Below, piece by piece: positions 34,079 through 44,005 of a stretch of 64,000 bases of DNA. Below the pieces are notes generated by a model. It was given only the letters and a program-made list of their open reading frames with translations, was not told the origin of the DNA and searched no databases. The stretch's first letter is position 1. Each line of letters opens with the position of its first letter. The DNA is taken from contig NZ_CP121473.1 of NCBI RefSeq assembly GCF_033954455.1, forward strand, positions 2,032,501 through 2,096,500, in the 5' to 3' direction. Origin of the DNA: Thiorhodovibrio litoralis. GTDB lineage: Bacteria > Pseudomonadota > Gammaproteobacteria > Chromatiales > Chromatiaceae. The position numbers were made by a program, and so were the translations under genes.

Positions 34079-37065
34079 GTCGCGCCTCTTGCTTCTGGTG
34101 TGGCGAGCGCTTGAGCATGCACCTGCGCAATTGGCGCCGGGGCTGCAATGCCCGTGTCAGTGGGTGCGACTGCGCCGGCCTCGGCATCGGGTCGCGGTCT
34201 GCGCACGTGGTGACGATGCCCGCTCAACCGTCCGAGGTTATCGAGAATCAGCATCACGGTGCCAAGGACAACCAGAAAGACGCCGGCGTCGAAGGCCATG
34301 GCGCTGGCGAATTCCACCTCGCCAAGCAGTGGCACCTCGCCATGCCAGAACGCGCTGGTGAGGAAGGGCCGGCTAAAGAGCATCGCGGCCAGACCGGTGG
34401 CGAGCGAGATGATCAAACCCGAGCCGATTAGCAGGGTGTAGCTCAGGCGCAGGCGCTCGGCCGACCACTGCTGGCCGCTGGCAAGCTGCTGCAATATCAG
34501 CGCGATACCGGCGACTAGGCCGGCGATGAAGCCGCCACCGGGCTCATGGTGACCGCGCAGCAGCATGAACACTGCCACCAGCAGCGCCATTGGCAGCAGC
34601 GGGCGCGAGAGCATGGCGAGAATGATGGGATGTGCGTCGGGCGACCAGCGCCGACCACGGGGATCGCGTCGCGGCGTGCGCAGGCGGATGCCGCGCAGCA
34701 TGGCGAAGATACCGGCAGCGGCGATAGCGAGCACCGTGATTTCCCCGAGAGTGTCGAAGCCGCGAAAGTCGACCAGAATGCCGTTGACCACATTGCCGGC
34801 GCCCGCCGCGGGCTTGGCATATTCCAGAAAATAATCGGAAATATTCGGCGTCTGCGCGGTCATGATGGCGAAGGATAGCGCGGCAGCGCCAAGGCCGGCG
34901 GCGACGGCGAGCATGACATCACGCGTGCGCCGCCAGCGTGAGATCGGGGCAACATCCGACTGCGGCAGAAAGTAGAGCACCAGCAGCAACAGGATGGTGG
35001 TGACCACCTCCACCGAAAGCTGCGTCAGCGCCAGATCAGGTGCCGAGAAATGCACGAATGCGAGGCTAAGGATCAGTCCGATGACGCCAATCAGAATGGT
35101 CGCCTGCAGGCGTTGACGGCGCAGACCAACCACGCCGATCAGCGCCACCGTCAGGATCACGGCGCCGCCAATGGTCGGGAGATCGAGCGGACTGAGCGTG
35201 GAATCGGTAATGAGCCCAGGCAAGGCGCCAGGTTCAAGGCTCATTAGCGTCGGGATGACGGGTAACACGGCCAAGACCAGCGCCGTGAGCAAGAGCCAGG
35301 CGGCCGAGCGCTGCAGGGATGCCCGGGCTGGCCGCGGCATACGCGCGCGCGCGAAACGCTGCAGGCCGGCCGCGGTGCGCTGGAACACCGAGGCGCCGCT
35401 CGCGGGCGGGAAGATGCGATCATGCGCATTAAATAGTAGGTGCCGCATCCGATACAGCAGCAAGCCGCCGATCAGGGCGATGAAGCTCATCAGCAACGGA
35501 AAGGAAAAGCCGTGCCAGATGGCGAGATCGTACTTGGGTTCGAAGCCGAGCATGCTGCGCACGCCAAGATCGAGCAGCGGTCGCACGGTCTGCTCCGGGA
35601 AGATGCCAACCAGCAAACACAGGGCGACCAGAATCTCGACGGGAATGCGCATCCAGCGCGGCGGCTCGTGAGGCTCGTGCTCGAGGTAGCAGGAGCGACC
35701 GCCGAAGAAAACGTCGTGAATGAAGCGCACCGAGTAGGCCACCGCGAAGATACCGCCGGCGGTGGCTGCGAACGGCAACATCCAGTCCAGATGCCCAAGC
35801 CACTCATGATGCACCGTCTCGGCAAAGAACATCTCCTTGCTCAAAAAGCCATTGAGCAGCGGCACGCCGGCCATGGCGGCCGCCGCCACCATGGCCAAGG
35901 TGCCGGTGATGGGCATGAAGTGCCACAGCCCCGATAGCCGGCGCATGTCGCGGGTGCCGGTCTCGTGGTCGATGATGCCGGCCGCCATGAACAGCGATGC
36001 CTTAAAGACCGCATGGTTCATCGCGTGGAAGAGTCCGGCCACCGCGCCCAGCGGGGTGCCGAGCCCGAACAGAAAGGTAATGAGCCCCAGGTGGCTGATG
36101 GTGGAGTAGGCCAGCAGACCCTTGATGTCGTGCTTGAAAATGGCGAAATAGGCACCGAGCAGGAAGGTTGTCAGGCCCACGCCGCCGACCAGATAAAACC
36201 AGATGTCGGTCTCGGCAAAAACGGGAAAGAAGCGCGCGAGCAGAAAAATCCCGGCCTTTACCATGGTGGCAGAGTGAAGATAAGCCGATACCGGCGTGGG
36301 CGCCGTCATCGCCGATGGCAGCCAGAAGTGGAACGGAAACTGTGCCGACTTGGTGAAGGCGCCGAGCAGAATCAGCAGCAGAATGGGGAGATAGAGCGGG
36401 TCTTGTCGCACCTGCTCGCCCGCCGTCAGAACCTCCGACAGCGAAAAGCTGCCGGCGACCGAAGCCAGCAGCAGAAAGCCCGCAAGCAGGCTCAGCCCGC
36501 CGCCGGCGGTAATCACCAGCGCCATGAGTGCGCCACGTCGTGCCTCGATGGAGCGCGGGTCGAAGCCGACCAGCAGAAAAGACGTCAGGCTGGTCAACTC
36601 CCAAAAAAGCACCAGCAGCAGTAGATTGTCCGAGAGCACAATGCCGAGCATTGCGCCCTGGAATAGCAGCAAAATGGAGAAAAAGCGCGCGACCTGATCC
36701 GATTTGGCGAGATAAAAGCGGGCGTAGAGAATCACCAGCAGCCCGATTCCCAAGATCAGCAGCACAAACACCATGGCCAGCCCGTCGAAGCGCAGCGCCA
36801 GCGTCAGGCCGATCTGCGGAATCCAGGGGAAGGCGACATGCACCTCGCCCCCGGCGAAGACATCTGGCGTATGGCTGATTGCGATAATGAGTGCAGTGGC
36901 ACTCACCAGCGCCGCCGCATAGGCCGCCGCTGCGCCGCAAGCCGGTCGCGGCGCCACCCAGACCGCAAAGCGCGGCAGCAGCGCGCCGACGAAAGGTATC
37001 GCGACAATCCACGCGAGAAACATGCTGGGCGGATCAGACACGCAGCAGCCTGTCACTCGGATCAA
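34066..37065 (-). CDS. mnhA: Fused Na+/H+ antiporter subunits A and B
   Basis: A 999-residue fusion of MrpA and MrpB, as in the proteobacterial PhaAB arrangement. The N-terminal 500 residues form the NuoL-like channel (LLLLVLFWELTSLTSFLLVG, SAQFPFHFWLPSAMTAPTPV, HAVFKASLFMAAGIIDHE). The NuoJ/NuoH-like C-terminal part of MrpA follows. The last 150 residues contain the MrpB domain (RGHHEPGGGFIAGLVAGIAL). A cytoplasmic tail rich in Ala/Pro/His ends the protein. It is the first gene of the mrp operon; the promoter lies in the 92 nt before it. Confidence 0.93.
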   Translation of the reverse strand: MIRVTGCCVSDPPSMFLAWIVAIPFVGALLPRFAVWVAPRPACGAAAAYAAALVSATALIIAISHTPDVFAGGEVHVAFPWIPQIGLTLALRFDGLAMVFVLLILGIGLLVILYARFYLAKSDQVARFFSILLLFQGAMLGIVLSDNLLLLVLFWELTSLTSFLLVGFDPRSIEARRGALMALVITAGGGLSLLAGFLLLASVAGSFSLSEVLTAGEQVRQDPLYLPILLLILLGAFTKSAQFPFHFWLPSAMTAPTPVSAYLHSATMVKAGIFLLARFFPVFAETDIWFYLVGGVGLTTFLLGAYFAIFKHDIKGLLAYSTISHLGLITFLFGLGTPLGAVAGLFHAMNHAVFKASLFMAAGIIDHETGTRDMRRLSGLWHFMPITGTLAMVAAAAMAGVPLLNGFLSKEMFFAETVHHEWLGHLDWMLPFAATAGGIFAVAYSVRFIHDVFFGGRSCYLEHEPHEPPRWMRIPVEILVALCLLVGIFPEQTVRPLLDLGVRSMLGFEPKYDLAIWHGFSFPLLMSFIALIGGLLLYRMRHLLFNAHDRIFPPASGASVFQRTAAGLQRFARARMPRPARASLQRSAAWLLLTALVLAVLPVIPTLMSLEPGALPGLITDSTLSPLDLPTIGGAVILTVALIGVVGLRRQRLQATILIGVIGLILSLAFVHFSAPDLALTQLSVEVVTTILLLLVLYFLPQSDVAPISRWRRTRDVMLAVAAGLGAAALSFAIMTAQTPNISDYFLEYAKPAAGAGNVVNGILVDFRGFDTLGEITVLAIAAAGIFAMLRGIRLRTPRRDPRGRRWSPDAHPIILAMLSRPLLPMALLVAVFMLLRGHHEPGGGFIAGLVAGIALILQQLASGQQWSAERLRLSYTLLIGSGLIISLATGLAAMLFSRPFLTSAFWHGEVPLLGEVEFASAMAFDAGVFLVVLGTVMLILDNLGRLSGHRHHVRRPRPDAEAGAVAPTDTGIAAPAPIAQVHAQALATPEARGATWKP

Positions 37066-37157
37066 AGCAGCCCGGATGCCGCGAACGGGCTAGCGGACTC
37101 ATCATGGGGCTCGGTCCGGGATAGGCGCAAGGCCGGGGATAATGCGGAAGGCTCGGC

Positions 37158-37367
37158 TCAAGCGGGATGATGCTGCTTGCGCAGCGCCTCGGCTTCGTCC
37201 TCGCTCAGGGCGCGCGCTTCGTCCTCAAGCATCACCGGTATGTCATCGCGGATGGGGTACGCAAGGCGTCCGGAAATGGAGATGAGCTCGGACTTGTCCT
37301 TGTCGAAGACCAGCGGTCCCTTGGTGACCGGGCAGACGAGGATTTCCAGCAGGCGTTTGTCGATCAT
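37158..37367 (-). CDS. ycaR: Trm112/YcaR-family small protein
   Basis: A 69-residue YcaR-like protein: [18 protein letters not shown] followed by [21 protein letters not shown]. Only one of the zinc-type cysteines is kept (C12). In E. coli ycaR lies between lpxK and kdsB; here those two genes are fused by a 4-nt overlap and ycaR is about 11 kb away, so the gene has moved. The function is unclear; Trm112 relatives stabilise methyltransferases. The 212 nt between it and selO contain nothing I can support. Confidence 0.88.
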   Translation of the reverse strand: MIDKRLLEILVCPVTKGPLVFDKDKSELISISGRLAYPIRDDIPVMLEDEARALSEDEAEALRKQHHPA

Positions 37368-37579
37368 GATGGCAATGGCTCCGGTGAGCGCGGCAGTGAA
37401 CGCGGGACGGCGATTCTGACCTGTGCCAGATCAGTTCGTCCAGAGGGAGCGCAATCATAGCAAGACGCGGCAGGTGTCGGCGACTGTTCGCGGCGGACAA
37501 TGATGTCGACAGGTGCCAGCTAACGCCGCTGGTGATGGGCCGATTTTTGACGCCGGCGTAGTACTTCTGTGATGTCCTC

Positions 37580-39064
37580 TCAGGTGCCGCAGAACGTATA
37601 CTGCACCACTTCCTGCGGGGTTGGCGGGGCACGATAGCCCGCGTTGGCCTCGGTGTCCTTCCAGGGTTGTTCGACTGCCGCGAGCAGACGCTCGAATGGC
37701 CCCAAATCGCTCTCAGTCGCTGCATCCAGCGCCTGCTCGACATAATGATTGCGCGGAATCACCGCTGGGTTGGCGTGGCGCATGATTGTTGCGCGCTCGG
37801 CGTCCGTCAGAGAGTCGCGGCCAAGGCGCAGGCGCCAGCGCGCAAACCAGGAGCCTTCGGCGTGTGTGTCGATCTCGCTCCGGATCTCCGAGCCAAGCTC
37901 GCGGCCGAGTGCCTCGCCGTCGTCTTCAAGCGCGGAGCAGAGCGCGCGGAAGCTGTTGGTGAAGTCCGCCTGCTGTCGTTCCAGCAGTGAGAGAAACTCC
38001 TGAATCAGCGCCCGATCTTCCGCCTGGGGCTCGGGCAGGCCGAGCTTGCGCCCGAAACGCTGGAGCCAGGCCTGGTCAAAGGACGCTTGAAAGTGATCGA
38101 GTGCCGCCGTGGTCCGCGCCGCGGCCGGCGTCGGCTCCAGCTCCAGCAGGGGAGTCAGGGAAAATGCCAGGCTGGTGAGGTTCCAATGGGCGATCCGCGC
38201 TTGATTGCCGTAGGCATAGCGGCCGCGGTAGTCGATGGAGCTGAACACCGTGGTCGGGTCGTAGCCATCCATAAAGGCGCAGGGGCCGTAGTCGATGGTC
38301 TCCCCGACAATGGACATGTTATCGGTGTTCATCACACCGTGAATAAACCCAATGCTCATCCATGCCGCGATCAATTCGCCCTGACGCGCGGCTATGGCGT
38401 CCAGCAGCCCACCGTAAGGCTGCTCGGCGTCGAGCAGAGCCGGATAATGGCGCGCGATCACATAGTCAGCCAAGGTCTTGAGCGCGTCCTTGTCATCTCG
38501 GGCGCGAAAATACTCGAAGGTACCGACACGGACATGGCTGCGCGCGACGCGGGTCAGAATGGCCCCGGGCAGCGGGCCCTCACGAAAGACAGACTCGCCG
38601 GTCGCCACCGCTGCAAGCCCGCGGGTGGTGGGAATTCCAAGCCGATGCATGGCCTCGCCGATCAGATACTCGCGCAGCACCGGACCCATCCAGGCGCGCC
38701 CGTCGCCGGAGCGTGAGAAGGGTGTGCGCCCGGAGCCTTTCAGCTGAATGTCGCAGCGGGTCCCGTCCACCGCCACCACTTCCCCGAGCAGAATGGCGCG
38801 GCCGTCGCCAAGCTGGGGCACGAAGGAGCCGAACTGATGCCCGGCGTAAGCCATGGCCAGCGGCTCCGAGCCTTCGGGCAGGCGGTTACCGGCAAACACA
38901 GCCGTGGCTTCCTCCGTGCGCAGATCGCTCGGCTCAAGCCCAAGATAACGCGCGAGATCGTCGTTGAGCCGCAACAGAAGCGGCTGCCTGACAGGCTCAG
39001 GCGCCACACTGGCGAAGAAGCGCTCGGGAAGCCGTGCGTAAGTATTGTCGAATGCGAACATCAT
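37580..39064 (-). CDS. selO: SelO/YdiU-family protein adenylyltransferase (AMPylator)
   Basis: A 494-residue SelO pseudokinase-fold enzyme that transfers AMP to Ser, Thr or Tyr of proteins. The inverted-nucleotide-binding segment is visible: MAYAGHQFGSFVPQLGDGRA, then DIQLKGSGRTPFSRSGDGRA with the Lys and Arg residues. MNTDNMSIVGETIDYGPCAF carries the metal-binding Asn and Asp. The C-terminus ends QYTFCGT, the conserved redox cysteine near the end (Sec in some eukaryotes). The length matches the family (about 480). In E. coli the protein is linked to oxidative-stress responses. Confidence 0.94.
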   Translation of the reverse strand: MMFAFDNTYARLPERFFASVAPEPVRQPLLLRLNDDLARYLGLEPSDLRTEEATAVFAGNRLPEGSEPLAMAYAGHQFGSFVPQLGDGRAILLGEVVAVDGTRCDIQLKGSGRTPFSRSGDGRAWMGPVLREYLIGEAMHRLGIPTTRGLAAVATGESVFREGPLPGAILTRVARSHVRVGTFEYFRARDDKDALKTLADYVIARHYPALLDAEQPYGGLLDAIAARQGELIAAWMSIGFIHGVMNTDNMSIVGETIDYGPCAFMDGYDPTTVFSSIDYRGRYAYGNQARIAHWNLTSLAFSLTPLLELEPTPAAARTTAALDHFQASFDQAWLQRFGRKLGLPEPQAEDRALIQEFLSLLERQQADFTNSFRALCSALEDDGEALGRELGSEIRSEIDTHAEGSWFARWRLRLGRDSLTDAERATIMRHANPAVIPRNHYVEQALDAATESDLGPFERLLAAVEQPWKDTEANAGYRAPPTPQEVVQYTFCGT

Positions 39065-39117
39065 TAACAGGAGGCCTCTGATCGAACGGGGGTGCCCCTG
39101 GGGGAACCCTCACAACA

Positions 39118-39708
39118 TCATGCTGACAGGCGCGTCATTGCAACACTGAAATCATTGCGCAGGTAGCCTTCGCGGAAGGCAACCCCGGCGCCGAGTTGCT
39201 CGGCCCATTGTCGAACCTCGTCGGGATGGCGGCAGTTGAAGACATCAGCCTCATCATCGCGACCGCGCAGCAGATTGAAGACAAATCCCTGGTGGCTGGC
39301 GGCGAAACAGCGTTCGATGAAACAGTAGGTCTCGTATTTTGTGAGGGTATTCATCGCTCCGCTGCACAGATAATAGTCCGCCTGTGGTAAGGGATCGGCC
39401 AGTGCATCGAGAAGATGGATATCCGCGCCAGTGCGCTCGCGCGCTTCGCTGACCATACTTTCGAGTGCATCGATGCCGATGTAGCATCCAGGCAGGTCCT
39501 GATTGCGGGCCAGGTATTGGTGTAGATCGCCAAACCCGCAGCCAATATCGGCTAGCGTCAGGGCGCTGATGTCCTCGGGTAAGAGCGCCCGTAGCGCGTC
39601 GAAGCGACATTCCTGGGTGCGGCGGGAATTCCAGTGAACCCCCTCCGCCGTGGTACCGTGGAGATCAATGGCTGCTTGATAGAATTCCTGGGTATCGACG
39701 CGTGGCAT
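39118..39708 (-). CDS. Class I SAM-dependent methyltransferase
   Basis: A 196-residue Rossmann-fold methyltransferase. Motif I is LTLADIGCGFGDLHQYLA (about residues 55-72), then the acidic strand end in CYIGIDALESMV. DIHLLDALADPLPQADYYLCSGAMNTL is motif II/post-I. No target-recognition domain is visible, so the substrate is unknown. It stands between selO (same strand) and divergent hemF, with a gap of 185 nt to the hemF start. Confidence 0.8.
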   Translation of the reverse strand: MPRVDTQEFYQAAIDLHGTTAEGVHWNSRRTQECRFDALRALLPEDISALTLADIGCGFGDLHQYLARNQDLPGCYIGIDALESMVSEARERTGADIHLLDALADPLPQADYYLCSGAMNTLTKYETYCFIERCFAASHQGFVFNLLRGRDDEADVFNCRHPDEVRQWAEQLGAGVAFREGYLRNDFSVAMTRLSA

Positions 39709-39893
39709 AAGGTGGTGTCAGTCTCTTGTCAGCACAAAGCGTTTGCTGGTCCGCTTAAATCCCATTTTCTTTGCGCGGTCATGACAAAGTCACTGCGCTT
39801 TTGGGGCGCGATCACCGGCTGCCTGGGTATAGTACCATCGGCACCTCAACTTACCGGGACACTGGTCCTCCCCAACGCGACACCGAAAGCCGC

Positions 39894-40826
39894 ATGACCG
39901 ATCAACCCGACTCCAAAGCCGTCGAAGAGTATTTGCGCGAGCTGCAGACCCGGCTCTGCGATGCGCTGGCGCGGGCTGATGGCGGCGGTTCCTTCGGAGA
40001 TGACTGCTGGACGCGCGAGGACGGCGGCGGCGGGCGCAGCCGGGTGCTCGCGGAAGGCGCGCTCTTTGAGAAGGCCGGGATCAATTTCTCCCATGTCCAT
40101 GGTGTGGCCCTTCCGGCGAGTGCCAGCGCGGCGCGGCCTGAGCTTGCCGGGCGAGGGTTTTCCGCCATGGGCGTGTCTTTGGTGCTGCACCCGCGCAACC
40201 CCTATGTGCCGACCACCCACATGAATGTGCGCTTTTTCAGTGCCGAGAAGCCGGGTTGCGCGCCTGTGTGGTGGTTCGGCGGCGGCTTCGACATGACGCC
40301 CTATTACGGCTTCGAGGAGGACGCGCGCCACTGGCATCAAAATGCACACGCGGCCTGCGACGGCTTTGGCGGCGATCTGTATCCCGAGCTCAAGGCCGCC
40401 TGCGACCGGTATTTTTACCTCAAGCACCGTGCCGAGGCGCGCGGCATCGGCGGGCTGTTTTTCGATGACTTTAACCACTTAGGCTTTGCGCGCAGCTTCG
40501 CTTTCATGCAGCGCGTGGCGGAGCATTTTCTGCCCGGGTATCTGCCCATCGCCGAACGCCGTCGCGACCATCCCTGGGGCGAGCGCGAGCGCGCCTTTCA
40601 GCAGATGCGCCGGGGTCGCTACGTGGAATTCAATCTGGTGTATGACCGCGGCACCCTGTTTGGGCTGCAGTCGGGTGGGCGCACCGAGTCCATCCTGATG
40701 TCCCTGCCACCGAGCGTGAGCTGGCACTACGACTGGCACCCGCAGCCAGGCAGCCCGGAGGCGCGGTTGACGGAGTTCTTTCTGGTGCCGCGCGACTGGC
40801 TCGCGGGAGAGACGCAAGAGACCTGA
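39894..40826 (+). CDS. hemF: Oxygen-dependent coproporphyrinogen III oxidase
   Basis: A 310-residue HemF that oxidatively decarboxylates coproporphyrinogen III to protoporphyrinogen IX using O2, in haem (and bacteriochlorophyll) synthesis. Conserved segments: [62 protein letters not shown] and the C-terminal [21 protein letters not shown] chose the ATG at 39894 (MTDQPDSK); the frame continues upstream for 41 codons without family sequence. An aerobic enzyme in a probable anaerobic phototroph implies tolerance of oxygen. It converges with the next methyltransferase gene after 26 nt. Confidence 0.95.
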   Translation: MTDQPDSKAVEEYLRELQTRLCDALARADGGGSFGDDCWTREDGGGGRSRVLAEGALFEKAGINFSHVHGVALPASASAARPELAGRGFSAMGVSLVLHPRNPYVPTTHMNVRFFSAEKPGCAPVWWFGGGFDMTPYYGFEEDARHWHQNAHAACDGFGGDLYPELKAACDRYFYLKHRAEARGIGGLFFDDFNHLGFARSFAFMQRVAEHFLPGYLPIAERRRDHPWGERERAFQQMRRGRYVEFNLVYDRGTLFGLQSGGRTESILMSLPPSVSWHYDWHPQPGSPEARLTEFFLVPRDWLAGETQET

Positions 40827-40852
40827 GCGTCGCCTGCCTCAAGCGCGACATC

Positions 40853-41443
40853 TCAGTCGCGATAGGCTAAGGCGACCGTGTAATGCGAGCCCTGCTTAAG
40901 CTTGTCGTAATTGCCGAAAATCTCTTGCAAATAGCGCTTCATGAACTGCCGCAGTCCATTGATGGTGACGACATAGAGCGCACCGCCGGGCTTCATGCGC
41001 GCACGGGCATCATGCAGCCAGAGTGTCAGCAGCTCCTTGCCGACCTTTGCCGGGATATTGCTGGTAATCAGGTCGAAGCGGCGCTGTGGATCGATCTGGT
41101 CGAATCCGTTGGTCAAAACCGCCTCGGCATTGCCTAGCCCATTGAGCGCGATATTCCTGCGGGCAAAGTCCACTGCGACGAAGTCCTTGTCCGCCAGCAG
41201 CACCCGACCCTGAGGGGCGAGACGCGCGAGCGTCAGCCCGATGGGGCCATAGCCGCAGCCGAGGTCAAGGCAGTCCGCATCTGGTGCCACCGCAATGCGT
41301 TCGAGCAACAACCGGGTACCGGCGTCGATTTCGCGTGGGGAGAACAAACCCCAGGTCGACTGCAGACGCAGCGGCTGACCCGCCAGCTCGGTATCGAACT
41401 CAATGGGCCGGCGCAAACCGGCGAGCTGGGCCTGATCGGTCAT
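40853..41443 (-). CDS. RsmC-like class I methyltransferase
   Basis: A 196-residue methyltransferase of the small-domain RsmC/RlmG type. Motif I is DCLDLGCGYGPIGLTLARLA, followed by LLADKDFVAVDFARRNIALNG. The catalytic region reads ITSNIPAKVG, an 'NIPA' variant of the NPPF/NPPY motif that N-methyltransferases of RNA guanine use. GGALYVVTINGLRQFMKRYL and a C-terminal strand complete the domain. RsmC proper carries an extra N-terminal domain that this protein lacks, so the target is uncertain. It does not appear to be in an operon. Confidence 0.8.
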   Translation of the reverse strand: MTDQAQLAGLRRPIEFDTELAGQPLRLQSTWGLFSPREIDAGTRLLLERIAVAPDADCLDLGCGYGPIGLTLARLAPQGRVLLADKDFVAVDFARRNIALNGLGNAEAVLTNGFDQIDPQRRFDLITSNIPAKVGKELLTLWLHDARARMKPGGALYVVTINGLRQFMKRYLQEIFGNYDKLKQGSHYTVALAYRD

Positions 41444-41580
41444 GGCGTATCCTGTGCGGTGGGGATCACGGGAAAATAGCTAAACGGGCGCGACATTGAC
41501 GGGATTGCAGGTGTCGCAGAACCTGAAGTCAAAGACTACTTCGGATGTCAGCGGATCTCGGCGGGTTTCGGGCTGGGGCG

Positions 41581-41598
41581 TTGTCACCATTCTTTAAC
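41581..41598 (+). promoter_or_regulatory. Candidate Pho box upstream of phoB
   Basis: TTGTCACCATTCTTTAAC shows the 7-4-7 layout of a PhoB site: repeat TTGTCAC, spacer CATT, weaker repeat CTTTAAC. A CATAAACT that could serve as -10 begins at 41607, at about the spacing used by PhoB-activated promoters. Only the first repeat matches the consensus CTGTCAT well. It would mediate autoregulation of phoBR. The rest of the 264-nt gap 41444-41707 shows nothing clear. Confidence 0.4.
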
Positions 41599-41707
41599 CA
41601 AAGGGCCATAAACTAAGGCACCCTGACTGCCTTGCTTCCGGCCAGCGGTGTCGCAGGACCCGGTGCAAGGTTATCCCCTTAAGCACATGTTGCCCGATGG
41701 TGCCCCC

Positions 41708-42388
41708 ATGCCGACCATCCTCATTGTTGACGACGAGCCTGATATTCGCGAACTGATCCGCTTCACCCTTGAGGAGGCGGAATTTCGCGTCCTCGAGGCG
41801 GCGCATGCCGATGAAGCGCGCAAACAGCTTGGCGAGTCGCCCGACCTGATCCTGCTCGACTGGATGCTGCCCGGGCGCTCCGGCCTTGAGCTGGCGGCGC
41901 AATTGAAACAGAACGCTCGCACCAAGGCCATTCCCATTATCATGATCAGCGCCCGCGGCGAGGAAGAAGATCGCGTTAAAGGGCTCGACACGGGTGCTGA
42001 CGACTATATCGCCAAGCCCTTCTCGCCGCGTGAGATGATCGCGCGCATCAAGGCGGTGCTGCGCCGCAGCCAGAGCGAGCAGCAACAGGATGCTATCGAA
42101 ATCGGCGGACTGCGCATCGACCATCTCGGTCATCGGGTCAGCGCCGCTGGCCAAGCGCTCACCATCGCGCCGACGGAATACAAGCTGTTGCACTTTTTAA
42201 TGACCCACGCTGACCGCGCCTTCAGCCGCTCTCAGTTGCTCGACCGCGTCTGGGGGGACCAGGTGTATGTGGAGGAGCGAACCGTCGATGTGCATGTGCG
42301 GCGACTGCGCAAAGCCCTTGAACATACCGGGCACCAGCATTTGTTGCAGACAGTGCGCGGCGTGGGCTATCGGTTCTCCGACAAATGA
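41708..42388 (+). CDS. phoB: Phosphate regulon response regulator PhoB
   Basis: A 226-residue OmpR-family regulator. I use the ATG at 41708 (MPTILIVDDEPD), which gives the E. coli length; upstream in-frame starts at 41648 and 41687 have no family sequence. The receiver has D8/D9 and phospho-acceptor D51 in LILLDWMLPGRSG, with K in YIAKPFSPREM. The C-terminal winged helix has LTIAPTEYKLLHFLMTH and the recognition segment VEERTVDVHVRRLRKAL. phoR follows with a 4-nt overlap. A phosphate-transport cluster downstream supports the PhoB assignment over other OmpR members. Confidence 0.92.
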   Translation: MPTILIVDDEPDIRELIRFTLEEAEFRVLEAAHADEARKQLGESPDLILLDWMLPGRSGLELAAQLKQNARTKAIPIIMISARGEEEDRVKGLDTGADDYIAKPFSPREMIARIKAVLRRSQSEQQQDAIEIGGLRIDHLGHRVSAAGQALTIAPTEYKLLHFLMTHADRAFSRSQLLDRVWGDQVYVEERTVDVHVRRLRKALEHTGHQHLLQTVRGVGYRFSDK

Positions 42389-43962
42389 GTCAGTCCAGCA
42401 TCAACCAACCTGATCAGCAACCTGACCAGCAACCCGACCAGCAACCGGACCCAGGCAGCTCCAACCCGCCTGGTAAGACCGTAGCCGGCGGTCGTGGTTT
42501 TGTCTGGCCGCACCTGGCATTGCATCGCTGGCTGACACGGCCCAGCAACAGCTTGGTGCGCGATACCCTGGTCGAGCTCGGCCTGCTGCTGCTCTTGCTC
42601 TGCGCCGCCGGCGGTTTGTGGCTGGGTGTGGGCTTTCAATGGGGTAGCGCGCTGCTGCTTGCGCTGCTGCCCTATCTGGGGCGCCATTTGATCCTGCTCG
42701 GGCGGCTGGTGCGACTGATCCGCAAGCACCATCGTCTGGTGCCTCCTTTCCCACTCGGGCTCTGGGGCGAGGTCTATCGCACCATCGCCCGTTATCAGCA
42801 ACGCGGGCGCAAAGGGCGCAAGCGCCAGCTGCGCTTTACCCGACGCTTTCGTGAGGCGGCCAACTCAGTGCCCGATGCGCTGGTCGTGCTCGACAAGGCA
42901 CGCCGCATCGAATGGGCTAACCCGGCCGCCGCGCCCTTAATGAATGTGCAGTTTCCGCGCGATGAAGGCCGCCAACTGACGGAAGTCTTTCCGCATGAAT
43001 CCCTGAACGACTACATCGTCGCGGGGGATTACAGCCGCCCGATCGATATGATGCCGGAGCACAATCAGTCCCTGATGCTGTCAGTACGACTCACCCCCTT
43101 TGGCGAGCGCAAAAAGCAGCGCCTAGTGGTCGGGCGTGACATCACCAAGGTGTACCACCTGAACATGATCCGGCGCGACTTCGTCGCCAATGCCTCGCAC
43201 GAGCTGCGCACGCCGCTGACTGTCATCACCGGGTTTCTCGAGCGCCTGAGCGACTCGGCGCAAACGCCGCCAGGGCATCGCCGCCCCCTCGCGCTGATGC
43301 GCGATCAGGGCGAGCGCATGCGTTCGATTATCGAGGATCTACTCACGCTCTCGCGCCTGGAGATGGACAATCGCACCACCCAGATCACGGCAGTCGACAT
43401 CCCCGCGCTGGTTGAGGCTATTGTTTCCGAAGCACGCATCCTGTGCAACGATAGCCATCCAATCACGCTGGACATTGACCCTGAGCTGAGTCTGCTCGGC
43501 AATCAGAACGAGCTCTACAGCGTCCTCTCCAATCTGGTGTTCAACGCCGTCAAGCACACTCCGGCCGGCACCCAGGTGCAAATTCGCTGGAGGGAATGGG
43601 GAAGCAGCCCCTGCTTTTCGGTGCGCGATAGCGGACAGGGGATCGCGGCAGAGCATCTGCCGCGCCTGAGCGAGCGCTTTTACCGAGTCGATAAGGCGCG
43701 CTCGCGCGAATCAGGAGGAACCGGGCTGGGTCTGGCGATCGTCAAGCATGTGCTCAATCGCCATGACGCCCATTTGAGAATTGCCAGCGAGCTTGGCACC
43801 GGAAGTACCTTCAGCTGCTATTTTCCGCCGGCTAGTCGCCTGCGCCCGGAAGCACTCGGGGCACCGGTTGCCGCGAGGGTTGCCGCAGGGGTTAGTGGGG
43901 AGGTTGCTGGCGGGATTGCTGGGGAGGTAGCTAGGGGAACTGCTGCCGGCGACAGAGGTTAG
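42385..43962 (+). CDS. phoR: Phosphate regulon sensor kinase PhoR
   Basis: A 525-residue PhoR histidine kinase. There is a membrane region at about residues 62-110 (two hydrophobic segments with no large periplasmic loop, as in E. coli PhoR) and a PAS domain near 155-255. HisKA has H272 in FVANASHELRTPLTVI, and the HATPase has NLVFNAVKHT and ESGGTGLGLAIVKH. The N-terminal extension has tandem QQPD repeats (from a 12-bp DNA repeat), and the C-terminal tail is an Ala/Gly/Val low-complexity sequence; both are unusual for PhoR. It overlaps phoB by 4 nt (ATGA). Confidence 0.92.
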   Translation: MSQSSINQPDQQPDQQPDQQPDPGSSNPPGKTVAGGRGFVWPHLALHRWLTRPSNSLVRDTLVELGLLLLLLCAAGGLWLGVGFQWGSALLLALLPYLGRHLILLGRLVRLIRKHHRLVPPFPLGLWGEVYRTIARYQQRGRKGRKRQLRFTRRFREAANSVPDALVVLDKARRIEWANPAAAPLMNVQFPRDEGRQLTEVFPHESLNDYIVAGDYSRPIDMMPEHNQSLMLSVRLTPFGERKKQRLVVGRDITKVYHLNMIRRDFVANASHELRTPLTVITGFLERLSDSAQTPPGHRRPLALMRDQGERMRSIIEDLLTLSRLEMDNRTTQITAVDIPALVEAIVSEARILCNDSHPITLDIDPELSLLGNQNELYSVLSNLVFNAVKHTPAGTQVQIRWREWGSSPCFSVRDSGQGIAAEHLPRLSERFYRVDKARSRESGGTGLGLAIVKHVLNRHDAHLRIASELGTGSTFSCYFPPASRLRPEALGAPVAARVAAGVSGEVAGGIAGEVARGTAAGDRG

Positions 43963-44005
43963 CGGCACGCGATCGGCCCAACGCCGCCCCAACTGCGAGC
44001 CAATC

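Noticed and set aside
42410-42465. Tandem 12-bp repeats in phoR as a CRISPR-like or phase-variable array
   Set aside because: The repeat unit is a multiple of three, lies in frame and has no spacers; it only encodes QQPD repeats.
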